DNA from: JAXGVG01 sp040773965
GTDB lineage: Bacteria; Pseudomonadota; Alphaproteobacteria; UBA9219
Length of the DNA: 22,721 nucleotides
Direction: 5' to 3'
Assembly: GCA_040773965.1 (NCBI GenBank)
Contig: JAXGVG010000012.1
Location: forward strand, 1-22,721
Notes under the pieces: generated by a model
What the model was told of the DNA's origin: nothing
The model's input: the letters and a program-made list of their open reading frames with translations, nothing else
Database searches by the model: none
Made by a program: the position numbers and the translations under genes
Shown: in pieces, positions 1 to 7,541 of the stretch
How positions within the stretch are numbered: position 1 is the first letter of the stretch
Layout: each line of letters starts with the position of its first letter

Positions 1-1193
1 TAACGGCTTCGATCCGCGTTTTGACGAGTGCGCGGCTGGTTGAGAACGTTGTGCGCATACCACCATGCTGCGCCGAGCGACAATCCTCCGTCGTCGCAGT
101 GAGGCGGGATAAAAACCTTTTCAAAATCGCCATGGGTGGCAAGGCAGGTGTTCGTGGGGCAATTCAACGCGCCGCCGCCGCCGAGGCAAAGATTTTCCGC
201 CCCCAGGTCTGCCGCTCGCAGCCCTTTTTGCGCAGCCACCGCAAGCGCAAAGAAAGTGTCGCTGAAAATCTTTTGCACGCTGGCGGCAAGATCGGCGGCA
301 ACGGGCGAGGGCAGCCGGGATGCGTCGCCCAAGGCGGATAAATCGTAACCTTGACATTCGGCCGCGGCGTGTATCGTCGCAATGAATTCTTGATAACTGC
401 CGGTGTCATCCCCGCGAAAGCGGGGATCCAGCGTCGCATGTCCATGCGACATATGACTCATGAGGCCCGCAGACGCGGGCCGCTGGATTCCTGCTTTCGC
501 AGGAATGACGGAAGAAATAGGTTTTCCGTAAGCCGACAGCCCCATCAGCTTGCCTGCGCCTGCCGCGCCGTTAAGGCCGCAACGAGCGGCGACTTCATTA
601 TATAAGGAAGCCGTTTCAAGGAAATGAGGCGTCAGCGGAAACAGCCGGGAACCGCGTCCGAAAAAAAGAAAACCGGATTCCTCTTTGCTTCCGCTATCGA
701 GCGTCAGAACGGCGGCCTCGTCGAAGCCGGAACTGTAGAAAGAGGCGGCGGCATGCGCGGCGTGATGATCCACGAAAACGGCGGGGATTTCGCGTCCGGC
801 AAGCCGGGCTTTAAAGGGAGTGTGCATCCCGACGTTTTGACTGAAGTAAGAATGAACGCACCGTTCGGCGTGATTGGCAAAACCGGCGAGAGACACGGGG
901 TTTTCCCAAAGCGCGGGCGGGTTTTCTTTCGCGCCATGACCGGTAGGGACATTAAAAAAGTCGCGGTCGTGGCTCATAAAGGGAATGCCGTGGCTCGCCG
1001 TCACGGCGCAGGCGTCAATGTCGCCGGGCGGGAGTCCGGCGGCCTTGAGGGCTTGTTGGATCGTTAGGCGGCAAATGCCCGTGTCGTGGCGGCAGCGCGT
1101 CAACCGTTCGCGGAGGATGTGCGTAACCGCCTTGCCGTCCCGTATCACGCAAGCCGAAGCGTCATGCCCGCCATGAATTCCCAGAATGTTCAT
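1..1193 (-). CDS. Carbamoyltransferase, NodU/CmcH/TobZ family (3' end beyond the window)
   Basis: About 397 residues are visible; the gene runs off the left edge. The start is ATG at 1193, giving MNILGIHGGHDASACVIRDG, the classical N-terminus of the family (Kae1/ASKHA-like fold). Further motifs are VDHHAAHAAASFYSSGFDEA, whose histidines bind metal in the family, LTLDSGS, and near the left edge LCLGGGALNCPTNT and PPHCDDGGLSLGAAW. Family members transfer the carbamoyl group of carbamoyl phosphate through carbamoyl-adenylate, the chemistry HypF also uses. The gene starts 13 bp after nikO on the same strand, so it is probably the last gene seen of the nickel operon. A palindromic element (402-511) is inserted in frame after GLSAYGKP and adds about 36 codons without a stop. 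The acceptor substrate cannot be read from the sequence. Family assignment is firm; role is open. Confidence 0.88.
   Translation of the reverse strand, partial: MNILGIHGGHDASACVIRDGKAVTHILRERLTRCRHDTGICRLTIQQALKAAGLPPGDIDACAVTASHGIPFMSHDRDFFNVPTGHGAKENPPALWENPVSLAGFANHAERCVHSYFSQNVGMHTPFKARLAGREIPAVFVDHHAAHAAASFYSSGFDEAAVLTLDSGSKEESGFLFFGRGSRLFPLTPHFLETASLYNEVAARCGLNGAAGAGKLMGLSAYGKPISSVIPAKAGIQRPASAGLMSHMSHGHATLDPRFRGDDTGSYQEFIATIHAAAECQGYDLSALGDASRLPSPVAADLAASVQKIFSDTFFALAVAAQKGLRAADLGAENLCLGGGGALNCPTNTCLATHGDFEKVFIPPHCDDGGLSLGAAWWYAHNVLNQPRTRQNADRSR
402..511. repeat. Palindromic repeat element inserted in frame in a coding gene
   Basis: The ends are inverted copies: GTCATCCCCGCGAAAGCGGG near 405 and CTGCTTTCGCAGGAATGAC near 491-509. 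Two internal hairpins follow: GTCGCATG-TC-CATGCGAC, and GGCCCGC-AGAC-GCGGGCC. Read on the minus strand it encodes SVIPAKAGIQ at one end and LDPRFRGDD at the other, with no stop, and the carbamoyltransferase frame is the same on both sides. It resembles the protein-coding palindromic elements described in Rickettsiales and similar repeats scattered in many proteobacteria. Confidence 0.8.
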
Positions 1194-1206
1194 GACTTGG
1201 TATAGC

Positions 1207-1947
1207 TTACGCCGCGCTTTGACGGCAATGGGGACAGCGCGTGGCGTAATCGAGGCCATGCGCTTCCAAAAGGCCTTTGTCGGCCAGTAGATTTTGCATG
1301 GGGCCGTCGGCGACGGTCTTGCCGCCATCGAGAACAATCAAACGTTTGCAAACGTCCGCCGCATGATAGAGATCCTGGCTGGCGACGAGAAGCGTCTGGC
1401 CGCTGTCCTTCAAAATTCGTGTGACGGCGCGACAGGCGCGCGCGTCAAGATTGGCCCAGGGTTCGTCGAACGCGAGGATTTCAGGGCGGCAAGCCAGAAC
1501 GGCAGCAATCGCCGCGCGTTTTTTCTCCCCGCCGGACAAATGATGCGCGCTGCGAGGCTCAAAGCCGGAAAGGCCGGTGGCGGCAAGAGATTCGGCAACC
1601 CGTTTCGCGACTTCGGATTCCGGTAATTTTTGATTGCGAGGGCCGAAGGCGACGTCGTCGCCCACCGTTGGGCAAAAAAGCTGGTCGTCGGCATCCTGAA
1701 AAACAAGGCCGAGGGGCGAAGGCGTTTTTGCGTCCGGGGCGCGTCCGGCGATTTCGATTTTTCCTTCGGCCTTCAAAAGGCCCGCAAGGCAAAGAAACAA
1801 CGTGCTTTTACCCGCGCCGTTGGGTCCAGCCAGACAAACTTTTTCGCCGTGATGAATGGTCAGATCGATTCCGCATAGCGCTTCCATGCCGTCGCGATAG
1901 CGAAAGCGAAGGTTGGCAACGTCGATGATCGGCACGGCGTTTTTCAT
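1207..1947 (-). CDS. nikO: ECF nickel/cobalt transporter ATP-binding subunit (NikO/CbiO)
   Basis: This 246-residue ABC ATPase energises the nickel importer at the cytoplasmic face of the membrane. Walker A is GPNGAGKST at residues 41-49, the Q-loop lies in VFQDADDQLF, the signature is LSGGEKKRAAIA, and Walker B is ILAFDEPWANLD. The Q-loop context FQDxDDQLF is typical of CbiO/NikO-type ECF ATPases. The ATG overlaps the nikQ stop by 4 bp (ATGA), so the two are probably translationally coupled. The extreme C-terminus has CPHCRQSAA, a small Cys-containing tail. Nickel rather than cobalt is inferred from the nikR gene, the NikR-type operator and the hydrogenase next door; the ATPase alone cannot tell them apart. 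Confidence 0.93.
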   Translation of the reverse strand: MKNAVPIIDVANLRFRYRDGMEALCGIDLTIHHGEKVCLAGPNGAGKSTLFLCLAGLLKAEGKIEIAGRAPDAKTPSPLGLVFQDADDQLFCPTVGDDVAFGPRNQKLPESEVAKRVAESLAATGLSGFEPRSAHHLSGGEKKRAAIAAVLACRPEILAFDEPWANLDARACRAVTRILKDSGQTLLVASQDLYHAADVCKRLIVLDGGKTVADGPMQNLLADKGLLEAHGLDYATRCPHCRQSAA

Positions 1948-2699
1948 TTGGCGAACAATCTCACAAAAACAAGCGTAGCGACGGCAAGGGTTAAGACCAA
2001 TACGTTTTTTCCGGATAACGCCGTGGAAGGTCCGGCGGGCATGCTTCCGTTATAGCCTCTCAAGCGCATGGCGCCATAAATCCTTTCCGCGCGGTTATAG
2101 CTGCGCACGAAAAGATGGCCGGTCTGGCGTCCAATAACGGCGGCTTGCGGCAGCCATCGCGGCCTGAATCCTCGGGCTTGCGCGGCGCGGCGAAGCCTCA
2201 TGGCCTGATCGGCTAAAATGAAGACGTAGCGATAGGTGAGGGCCAGCAAATCGATAAAAAGCGAAGGGACTTTCAGTTGCCGCAAGCCTTCCAAAAGCCG
2301 GTTAAAAGGCGTGGTCGAGACAAGCAGAACCAGGGCGGCCACGCCCAAAGAAGCCTTCATGACCGCCCCGGCCAAAAGCCAAAGACCAGGGACGGAGAGA
2401 TCGAGGCCTGAAAAATTCACCGTTTCCTTGCCTTCCAGAAGGGGAAGGCCGAGCGCAACGAAAGCCGAAAAGGGTATAACGATGGCGGCGCGCGACACGA
2501 TATGCCAAAGGGGCACGCGCGAAAGCGCGACCGTCCAGAGAAGAAGGCCGGCATAGATCACGAACGCCAAAAGATGCTTCGGCGGCGTTGTTACGGCCAG
2601 AATGATGAAAGAGAACGCGGAAAGGATTTTTACGCGCGCGTCGAGACGGTGGACGCAAGAATCCAGGTTGCCATAGCGATCGATAAAGCCGTGTTCCAT
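1944..2699 (-). CDS. nikQ: ECF nickel/cobalt transporter transmembrane subunit (NikQ/CbiQ)
   Basis: A 251-residue membrane protein of the CbiQ/EcfT family, the scaffold linking the substrate-binding NikM to the NikO ATPase. Several hydrophobic segments occur, for example ILSAFSFIILAVTTPP, LLAFVIYAGLLLWTVAL, and the last, NVLVLTLAVATLVFVRLF. The family coupling motifs with Ala-Arg-Gly are seen as RRAAQARGF and RIYGAMRLRGY. The N-terminus, MEHGFIDRYGNLDSCVHRLDARVK, matches the family start. It is co-directional with nikMN upstream, across a 78-bp gap that contains a small GC-rich hairpin of the palindromic repeat type (2721-2754), and overlaps nikO downstream. Confidence 0.92.
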   Translation of the reverse strand: MEHGFIDRYGNLDSCVHRLDARVKILSAFSFIILAVTTPPKHLLAFVIYAGLLLWTVALSRVPLWHIVSRAAIVIPFSAFVALGLPLLEGKETVNFSGLDLSVPGLWLLAGAVMKASLGVAALVLLVSTTPFNRLLEGLRQLKVPSLFIDLLALTYRYVFILADQAMRLRRAAQARGFRPRWLPQAAVIGRQTGHLFVRSYNRAERIYGAMRLRGYNGSMPAGPSTALSGKNVLVLTLAVATLVFVRLFAK

Positions 2700-2720
2700 G
2701 CGAAGCCGTTAAGCGCCATT

Positions 2721-2754
2721 GTCGTGCCTTATCCCGCCTTCGCGGGAAGTCCAG
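2721..2754. repeat. Degenerate half-copy of the palindromic element between nikMN and nikQ
   Basis: The sequence ATCCCGCCTTCGCGGGAAGT followed by CCAG matches one arm of the element seen at 402-511. It can form a hairpin with stem CCCGC/GCGGG and loop CTT or CTTC. It sits in the only sizeable gap inside the transporter operon, so it may affect mRNA stability or processing there. There is no T-tract, so it is not a standard terminator. Confidence 0.5.
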
Positions 2755-2777
2755 GCCCCAATCTTCACCGGATAGCT

Positions 2778-3761
2778 CTAAACTTTTATGTTCGGACGCG
2801 CCATAAGGCGAATGACGCTGAAGCCGAAGCCGAACACGGCCATCGTTCCGATCAAACCGGCCATGCCGGTGGACGGACCCTCGGATTCGATGCTTTGAAC
2901 TTTGTAATCGGGAAAGATGGATTTCGTCCAAACGATCTTGTCTTCCGATGCCGTTTCGAGAAAGCCTTTGTCTTCAGCGACTTTTTCAAGACCGTCCGGG
3001 TAACCGGAAGCAAAGGGACTGACAAACAGGGCCAAAGCGACGGCCGAAGCCAGACCGGCCATCGTAAGACCCCTGGTTGCCTTTTGAAGAGTCGATGTGG
3101 CGCCTTCGGATACCTTTAAATTGGCCCAATCGGGGATAATATCGGGCCGTGCGATGGCGACAGCCGACAGAACGGCCGTTGTAATTAATGCTTCGCCAAT
3201 GCCGATCAGCGCGTGCGTTCCGGCCATGGCGGGAAGGGCTATACCGAGGGGGCTTGTGCCGGAAAGGGCCAGTTCAAGGGCGCAGACGCTTGATGCCAGA
3301 ACGATGCTGAACCAGCTTGTCGCGGCGACTGAAGCCAGATAGCCGCCACGGCCCGCAGGAAGAATCGCGCGCAAGCAGCGCATAACGGGATAGGTGACAA
3401 TCCCGCCGACGATCCCCATGTTCAGGATATTGGTTCCCAGCGCGGAGATGCCGCCGTCGGCGAACAGCAAACCCTGAATGACCAGAACGACCGCAAGCGC
3501 GATACAGGCGCTCCATGGTCCCAAAAGGGTGGCGACAACGACGGCGCCAAGAAAATGCCCGCTTGTTCCGCCGCCGATGGGAAAGTTCAGCATTTGCGCG
3601 GCAAAAACAAAGGCAGCCATGACTGCCATAAGAGGCACGGCAAAGTCCTTGTCTTTGAATTCGCGTTTGACCTTCCGGAGGCTGTAGGCAAGGGCGGCCA
3701 CGGACGCCACAGCGGCAACCGCGTTGATGGGGCCGGAAACGAAACCGTCAGGGATATGCAT
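2778..3761 (-). CDS. nikMN: Nickel ECF transporter substrate-binding fusion protein (NikM-NikN / CbiM-type)
   Basis: This 327-residue membrane protein begins MHIPDGFVSGP. In CbiM/NikM the Met1-His2 N-terminus forms part of the metal site, which supports the start at 3761; a purine-rich AGGAAAGAACCC precedes the ATG. NPI-rich transmembrane segments follow, including LNFPIGGGTSGHFLGA, which carries the conserved GxSGHxxG motif. After about residue 250 comes a second module with PDGLE (255-259), a periplasmic loop and a final helix (MAVFGFGFSVIRLM); this is the NikN/PDGLE part, fused here to NikM. The gene follows the outer-membrane protein gene by 16 bp and should share its NikR-controlled transcript. 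Confidence 0.93.
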   Translation of the reverse strand: MHIPDGFVSGPINAVAAVASVAALAYSLRKVKREFKDKDFAVPLMAVMAAFVFAAQMLNFPIGGGTSGHFLGAVVVATLLGPWSACIALAVVLVIQGLLFADGGISALGTNILNMGIVGGIVTYPVMRCLRAILPAGRGGYLASVAATSWFSIVLASSVCALELALSGTSPLGIALPAMAGTHALIGIGEALITTAVLSAVAIARPDIIPDWANLKVSEGATSTLQKATRGLTMAGLASAVALALFVSPFASGYPDGLEKVAEDKGFLETASEDKIVWTKSIFPDYKVQSIESEGPSTGMAGLIGTMAVFGFGFSVIRLMARPNIKV

Positions 3762-3777
3762 GGGTTCTTTCCTTTCC

Positions 3778-4653
3778 TTAAAAGGCGACTTTAAGCCCGG
3801 CGGTAAAGGCGGTAGTTTTGTCCTCGTTTTGCCCGGCGACCGCCCGTTGGATGCCTGTGTTGAGACGGAAACGCTCGTTGATGGGCATGACGAAACCGCC
3901 CGTCAGCGCAAGGACATAGGCGTCGTCGTCCGCAACGAAGTCGCGGCTGTAGTTCACCTCCAATTCCGGCTGAAGCCACGGTAAAATCTGATAACCTGCC
4001 GCGATATCCGCGTTGAATGTGCCGCGCGCGCTGCCCAGCCTGTCGCCAAAGGGAAGCGCGAAACCGACATCGGCATTGGCCGTCCACTTGCCCCAGTCCT
4101 TGCTGGCCTCGAGGGTTTGATCCCAACTCCAGTATTCCTGGCCGGTGCCGATTTCCTTTTCGCCGTTCCAGCTCCCCGTAGGCGCGGTGAAACCGGTGCT
4201 GTAGGCGAGTTCGAGTTTATAGCTTTCGTTATTGAGAAAACGGTAGCGCGCGCCGAACGAAATATCGCCAAAGTGATCGCCCTTCACGGGGCCGAACAGC
4301 GCATCGGAATCGTCGTAATCGTTGGCCTTGTCCTTGAGCCAGTCGTAGCTTCCCCCGATGTTGACATCGAGGTTGTCGAGGATTCCGGCCGTCAGGGTAA
4401 GGGTGGCCACGTGCTCGCGCTTGAAGCCTCGCGCCATGCGGTCGCCGTTGGCGTCCCACGCATGGTTCGCCCACTCATAGCCGTAAACCACCTCAATTTC
4501 ATAGCTGCCGGGATCGGCAGGGGAGGCGTCGGCGGTGTTGATCTTGGCGTGCTCCGGGCCTTCTTCCCCGGCGGCCCATACGGCATGTGACACGGAAAGG
4601 CATAAAGCTGCGACGATTAAAAGGCCGGTACGCAAAGGCGCAAATGTTTTCAT
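3778..4653 (-). CDS. Outer-membrane beta-barrel protein, first gene after the NikR operator
   Basis: A 291-residue secreted protein with a signal peptide (basic MKTFAPLRTG, hydrophobic LLIVAALCLSVSHAV, probable cleavage after VWA near residue 27). The mature part alternates polar and aromatic residues with repeated Gly-Ala-Tyr strands, such as LDVNIGGSYDWL and ISFGARYRFL, and ends in LKVAF with a terminal Phe, the usual signal for outer-membrane assembly. It resembles the MetA/phenol-degradation type of putative transporter barrels; I cannot name a closer family. A strong SD (AGGGAGG, 5 nt before ATG) is present. Position directly behind the NikR operator and before nikMN suggests a barrel used for, or regulated with, nickel uptake. 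Confidence 0.82.
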   Translation of the reverse strand: MKTFAPLRTGLLIVAALCLSVSHAVWAAGEEGPEHAKINTADASPADPGSYEIEVVYGYEWANHAWDANGDRMARGFKREHVATLTLTAGILDNLDVNIGGSYDWLKDKANDYDDSDALFGPVKGDHFGDISFGARYRFLNNESYKLELAYSTGFTAPTGSWNGEKEIGTGQEYWSWDQTLEASKDWGKWTANADVGFALPFGDRLGSARGTFNADIAAGYQILPWLQPELEVNYSRDFVADDDAYVLALTGGFVMPINERFRLNTGIQRAVAGQNEDKTTAFTAGLKVAF

Positions 4654-4673
4654 GGTTTCCTCCCTGACGGGAG

Positions 4674-4700
4674 GTATTACTAAATAATAAATCGTAATAC
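4674..4700 (-). promoter_or_regulatory. NikR operator over the promoter of the nickel uptake operon
   Basis: GTATTAC-N13-GTAATAC is a perfect 7-bp inverted repeat. It matches the architecture described for NikR sites in Geobacter and relatives (GTGTTAC-N13/14-GTAACAC) and resembles the E. coli site (GTATGA-N16-TCATAC). On the minus strand a possible promoter overlaps it: TTGCAG (4700-4705), 17-bp spacer, TAGTAA (4677-4682). Binding here would block transcription of the barrel and nikMN-nikQ-nikO genes when nickel is plentiful. nikR lies just upstream on the same strand. Confidence 0.82.
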
Positions 4701-4725
4701 TGCAAGCCCATAATAACGGGAAACG

Positions 4726-5142
4726 TCAATCGACGCCCTTTCCGGTCGTGGCCATCATAAGCGAACTGTGCTTCAGACCTTTGATGGACTTAAGCTTCGA
4801 CAAAAGCGAACGTATGCCGACGGCCCGCCCGCGCACCACAAGAACTTCCATGCAGTTATGGTGGTCGAGGTGAACGTGCTGCGTGCAGACGATGAGCGAA
4901 CCGAAATCGTGCTGGACATCCACGAGTTTCCGGAGAACGCCGCTTTTATGATGGTCGTAAACGATACTGATGGCGCCCGCGACGTCCGTGCCTTTTTGCC
5001 ATTCCTCCTCGATAAGGGCCTTGCGCATCAAGCCCTTGATGGCTTCCGAACGCGTCGGGTAACCGTTGCCGGCGACGAAGGATTCGAACTGCTTCAGAAG
5101 CGGTTCTTCAATAGATATGGTGATGCGGGCGACCTGGCTCAT
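4726..5142 (-). CDS. nikR: Nickel-responsive transcriptional regulator NikR
   Basis: A 138-residue protein close in length to E. coli NikR (133). The N-terminal ribbon-helix-helix is RITISIEEPLLKQFESFV with TRSEAIKGLMRKAL. The C-terminal ACT-like metal domain has the full high-affinity nickel ligand set: His78 (in VQHDF), His89, His91 and Cys97 (QHVHLDHHNCMEV), with the expected H-x-H-x5-C spacing. When nickel is bound, the tetramer represses uptake genes; the likely target is the operator 25 bp beyond its stop codon. The gene is divergent from the hydrogenase operon. I see no second copy of the operator in its own upstream region. Confidence 0.95.
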   Translation of the reverse strand: MSQVARITISIEEPLLKQFESFVAGNGYPTRSEAIKGLMRKALIEEEWQKGTDVAGAISIVYDHHKSGVLRKLVDVQHDFGSLIVCTQHVHLDHHNCMEVLVVRGRAVGIRSLLSKLKSIKGLKHSSLMMATTGKGVD

Positions 5143-5447
5143 GGAATAACTCTAACGCAGGGCTGTGATTCGTTTCACCAAATTTCTTGATGCGATTTCG
5201 TAATGAAGAATCTCTAACCAGTTGAAATACCGGGCGTCTCCAAACATTTGTTCCGCCGGAAAAAAGAGCTTTAATGTTTGGGCAAGACTTGCTCTATTAT
5301 ATAGCGTCTAAAAAATACGCCTCCCAAGCGACTCTTAACGCCTGAAGCCGGAAGGAAGCAGGCTCGTCCGCGCTGTGCGGGATGACCTGCAGACATACGG
5401 TGTGGGCGAAATTGGGGCAAGTGTTGACTCGATCCCAGGGTACCTTC
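5143..5447. other. Divergent intergenic region between nikR and the hydrogenase operon
   Basis: About 305 bp without a gene. It must hold the promoters for nikR (leftward) and the hydrogenase operon (rightward). AT-rich elements that could serve rightward are TTGTTC (5248-5253) with TTTAAT (5270-5275), and TATTATATAG (5295-5304); neither is a good sigma-70 match. No GTATTAC/GTAATAC NikR pair is present, so the hydrogenase genes do not look like direct NikR targets. Confidence 0.5.
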
Positions 5448-6617
5448 ATGCACAAAGCACAATCGAAAACAGCGGCCGTTTCCACCGGCGCAAAGGTTGT
5501 CCTTGACGAAGCGGGCTTTGCCCAGCTTTTCAAGGTTTTGGCCAAAGTCGGCTATGAAACGATCGGCCCGCGCGTGCGCGATGGAGCCGTTGTTTACGAA
5601 GAAATATCGTCCCCCAATGACCTTCCAATAGGCGTTTCCGACGAACAGGACGGCGGGCATTACCGCCTCGTAAAAGGCGCGCCGGGCGCGTATTTCGAAT
5701 ACGTTGTCGGCCCGACGAGTTGGAAGAAATACCTTTTTCCCCCGCGCCAGAAGCTTCTGGACGTTGCGCGCACCGGAAACGGTTTTAAGGCCGAAACGGT
5801 TGTCGAGAACGACGTGCCCTATGCGTTCATCGGCGTTCGTCCTTGCGAGCTGGCGGCCATACGCATTCAGGACAAGGTCTTCGGATATGACCCGGAAAAC
5901 AAAAGCGCCGCATGCGCCGATCCGGGCTATTGCGCGCGGCGGAGCAAGGTCTTGCTGGTGGCCGTGAATTGCAGCCGGGCTGCCAAGACATGTTTTTGCG
6001 AGTCGATGGGCACAGGTCCCCAGGCGAAAAAAGACCAGGGCTACGATTTGCTGCTGACGGAAATTCTCGACAAGGAAAAACACTTCTTTGTTATGGAATC
6101 CGGAAGCAAGCGCGGGTCTATGGTGCTGGACGTTCTGCCGAAGCGCAAGGCGACGGACGAGGACCTTAGGGCCGAAGAAAACGCACTTGCGCGCGCGCGC
6201 CGCCAGATAAGCAAAGCCATGCCGCCGGATGTCGACAAGCTGCTGAAGAAAAACCTCGAACATCCGCGCTGGGAAGAGGTGGCCAAACGCTGCCTGACAT
6301 GCGCCAACTGCACGATGGCCTGCCCGACGTGTTTCTGCAACACGGTGGAAGAGGCGACCGATTTGACCGGCGATCACGCCGAGCGCTGGCGTCTGTGGGA
6401 TTCCTGCTTTTCCGTGGATTTCAGCTACATTCACGGCGGCGCGGTGAGACCCGGGGCTTTTTCGCGCTATCGCCAGTGGATGACGCATAAACTGTCGAAT
6501 TGGCACGACCAGTTCGGCACGTCCGGCTGTGTCGGCTGCGGGCGGTGCATCACGTGGTGCCCCGTCGGCATCGACATTACGGAAGAAGCGAAAGCCATCA
6601 AATACACAAGCCGTTAG
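5448..6617 (+). CDS. hydB: Cytoplasmic [NiFe] hydrogenase beta subunit, iron-sulfur electron-transfer protein (HydB-like)
   Basis: A 389-residue protein of the sulfhydrogenase/group 3b beta family, which passes electrons between the hydrogenase module and the flavin subunit. Two [4Fe-4S] motifs are visible: CLTCANCTMACPTCFC from residue 282, and CVGCGRCITWCPVGID from residue 361. Upstream, the family pattern AFIGVRPCELAAIRIQDKVF and a Cys-containing loop, NCSRAAKTCFC, are present. I prefer ATG 5448 (MHKAQSKTAAVS), because the family core begins soon after (VLDEAGFAQLFKVL) and AGGG lies 7 nt upstream; in-frame GTG 5421 and ATG 5382 are alternatives. It is the first gene of a five- or six-gene rightward operon. 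Confidence 0.9.
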   Translation: MHKAQSKTAAVSTGAKVVLDEAGFAQLFKVLAKVGYETIGPRVRDGAVVYEEISSPNDLPIGVSDEQDGGHYRLVKGAPGAYFEYVVGPTSWKKYLFPPRQKLLDVARTGNGFKAETVVENDVPYAFIGVRPCELAAIRIQDKVFGYDPENKSAACADPGYCARRSKVLLVAVNCSRAAKTCFCESMGTGPQAKKDQGYDLLLTEILDKEKHFFVMESGSKRGSMVLDVLPKRKATDEDLRAEENALARARRQISKAMPPDVDKLLKKNLEHPRWEEVAKRCLTCANCTMACPTCFCNTVEEATDLTGDHAERWRLWDSCFSVDFSYIHGGAVRPGAFSRYRQWMTHKLSNWHDQFGTSGCVGCGRCITWCPVGIDITEEAKAIKYTSR

Positions 6618-6667
6618 GCGAAAGCGTCCGGGACAGTCCCGGCGACGAGGAACAGGGGAATCCGGCG

Positions 6668-7540
6668 ATGACAAACACAGCCGTCAAGACGAAGGAAAAA
6701 GCGAAAGGAACGCAAAAGGGCGATCCCATGCTGCCGCGTCCTTTCCGCGTGATGGGGGTCAGGAAAGAATTGGCGGATACCTTCACTATGGAATTGAAGC
6801 CCGAGAACGGCGGCGCGTTCTTCTTCAAGCCGGGCCAGTTCAACATGCTTTATGTCTTCGGCGTGGGCGAAATTCCCATCAGCATAAGCGGCGACGCGTC
6901 GAAAACCTCCGTTCTGGTTCATACAACGCGTTCCGTCGGCAAGGTTTCGTCGGCGATCAACGCGCTGAAAGCTGGCGACACGGTCGGCGTGCGCGGGCCA
7001 TTCGGCACAGATTGGCCCGTTGCCAAAGAGGAAGGCATGGATCTTCTCTTCGTCGCGGGCGGCGTCGGCCTTGCGCCGTTGCGTCCCGCGATCTACCACG
7101 CCATGAACAACCGCAAAAAATACGGCGTCGTGACGGTGCTTTGCGGCGCGCGAACGCCGGAAGACATGCTTTTCATGAACGAGGTGAAAGGCTGGCGCGC
7201 GCGCCTCGACATGGAAGTCCGGTTGACGGTGGACCGCGCGACCGATTGTTGGAAAGGCTGCACCGGCGTCGTGCCGAAACTCATTACCAAAGGCAGTTTC
7301 GATCCCGCCAAAACGGCGGCATTCGTTTGCGGCCCTGAAATCATGATGCACTTCACGGCCAAGGCGTTGCTTGAAAACGGCCTGCCGCCGGAAAAACTTT
7401 ATCTGTCCATGGAACGCAATATGAAATGCGGCGTCGGCCTTTGCGGCCACTGCCAGTGGGGGGCCGATTTTGTTTGCAAGGACGGTCCCGTTTACAGCTA
7501 CGACAAAATCGCTTCCGCGTTGAGCATCAAGGAGCTTTGA
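6668..7540 (+). CDS. hydG: Hydrogenase gamma subunit, FAD/NAD(P)-binding reductase (HydG-like)
   Basis: A 290-residue ferredoxin-reductase-type protein that connects NAD(P)H to the hydrogenase. The FAD-binding barrel comes first (MLPRPFRVMGVRKELADTF, then FFKPGQFNMLYVFGVGEIPIS). The nucleotide-binding fold follows (DLLFVAGGVGLAPLRPAIYH, then VVTVLCGARTPEDMLF). The C-terminal [2Fe-2S] motif is MKCGVGLCGHCQWGADFVC, around residues 254-270. ATG 6668 is chosen because AGGGGAA lies about 10 nt upstream and the longer frame overlaps hydB with no family similarity. The first 20 residues are Lys-rich (MTNTAVKTKEKAKGTQKGDP), like the tails of the next two subunits. Confidence 0.9.
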   Translation: MTNTAVKTKEKAKGTQKGDPMLPRPFRVMGVRKELADTFTMELKPENGGAFFFKPGQFNMLYVFGVGEIPISISGDASKTSVLVHTTRSVGKVSSAINALKAGDTVGVRGPFGTDWPVAKEEGMDLLFVAGGVGLAPLRPAIYHAMNNRKKYGVVTVLCGARTPEDMLFMNEVKGWRARLDMEVRLTVDRATDCWKGCTGVVPKLITKGSFDPAKTAAFVCGPEIMMHFTAKALLENGLPPEKLYLSMERNMKCGVGLCGHCQWGADFVCKDGPVYSYDKIASALSIKEL

Positions 7541-7541
7541 G

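Noticed and set aside
5279..5293. Possible sigma-54 (-24/-12) promoter TTTGGGCAAGACTTGCT upstream of the hydrogenase operon
   Set aside because: The distance between the GG and GC elements is one base too short; sigma-54 promoters tolerate almost no change in this spacing.
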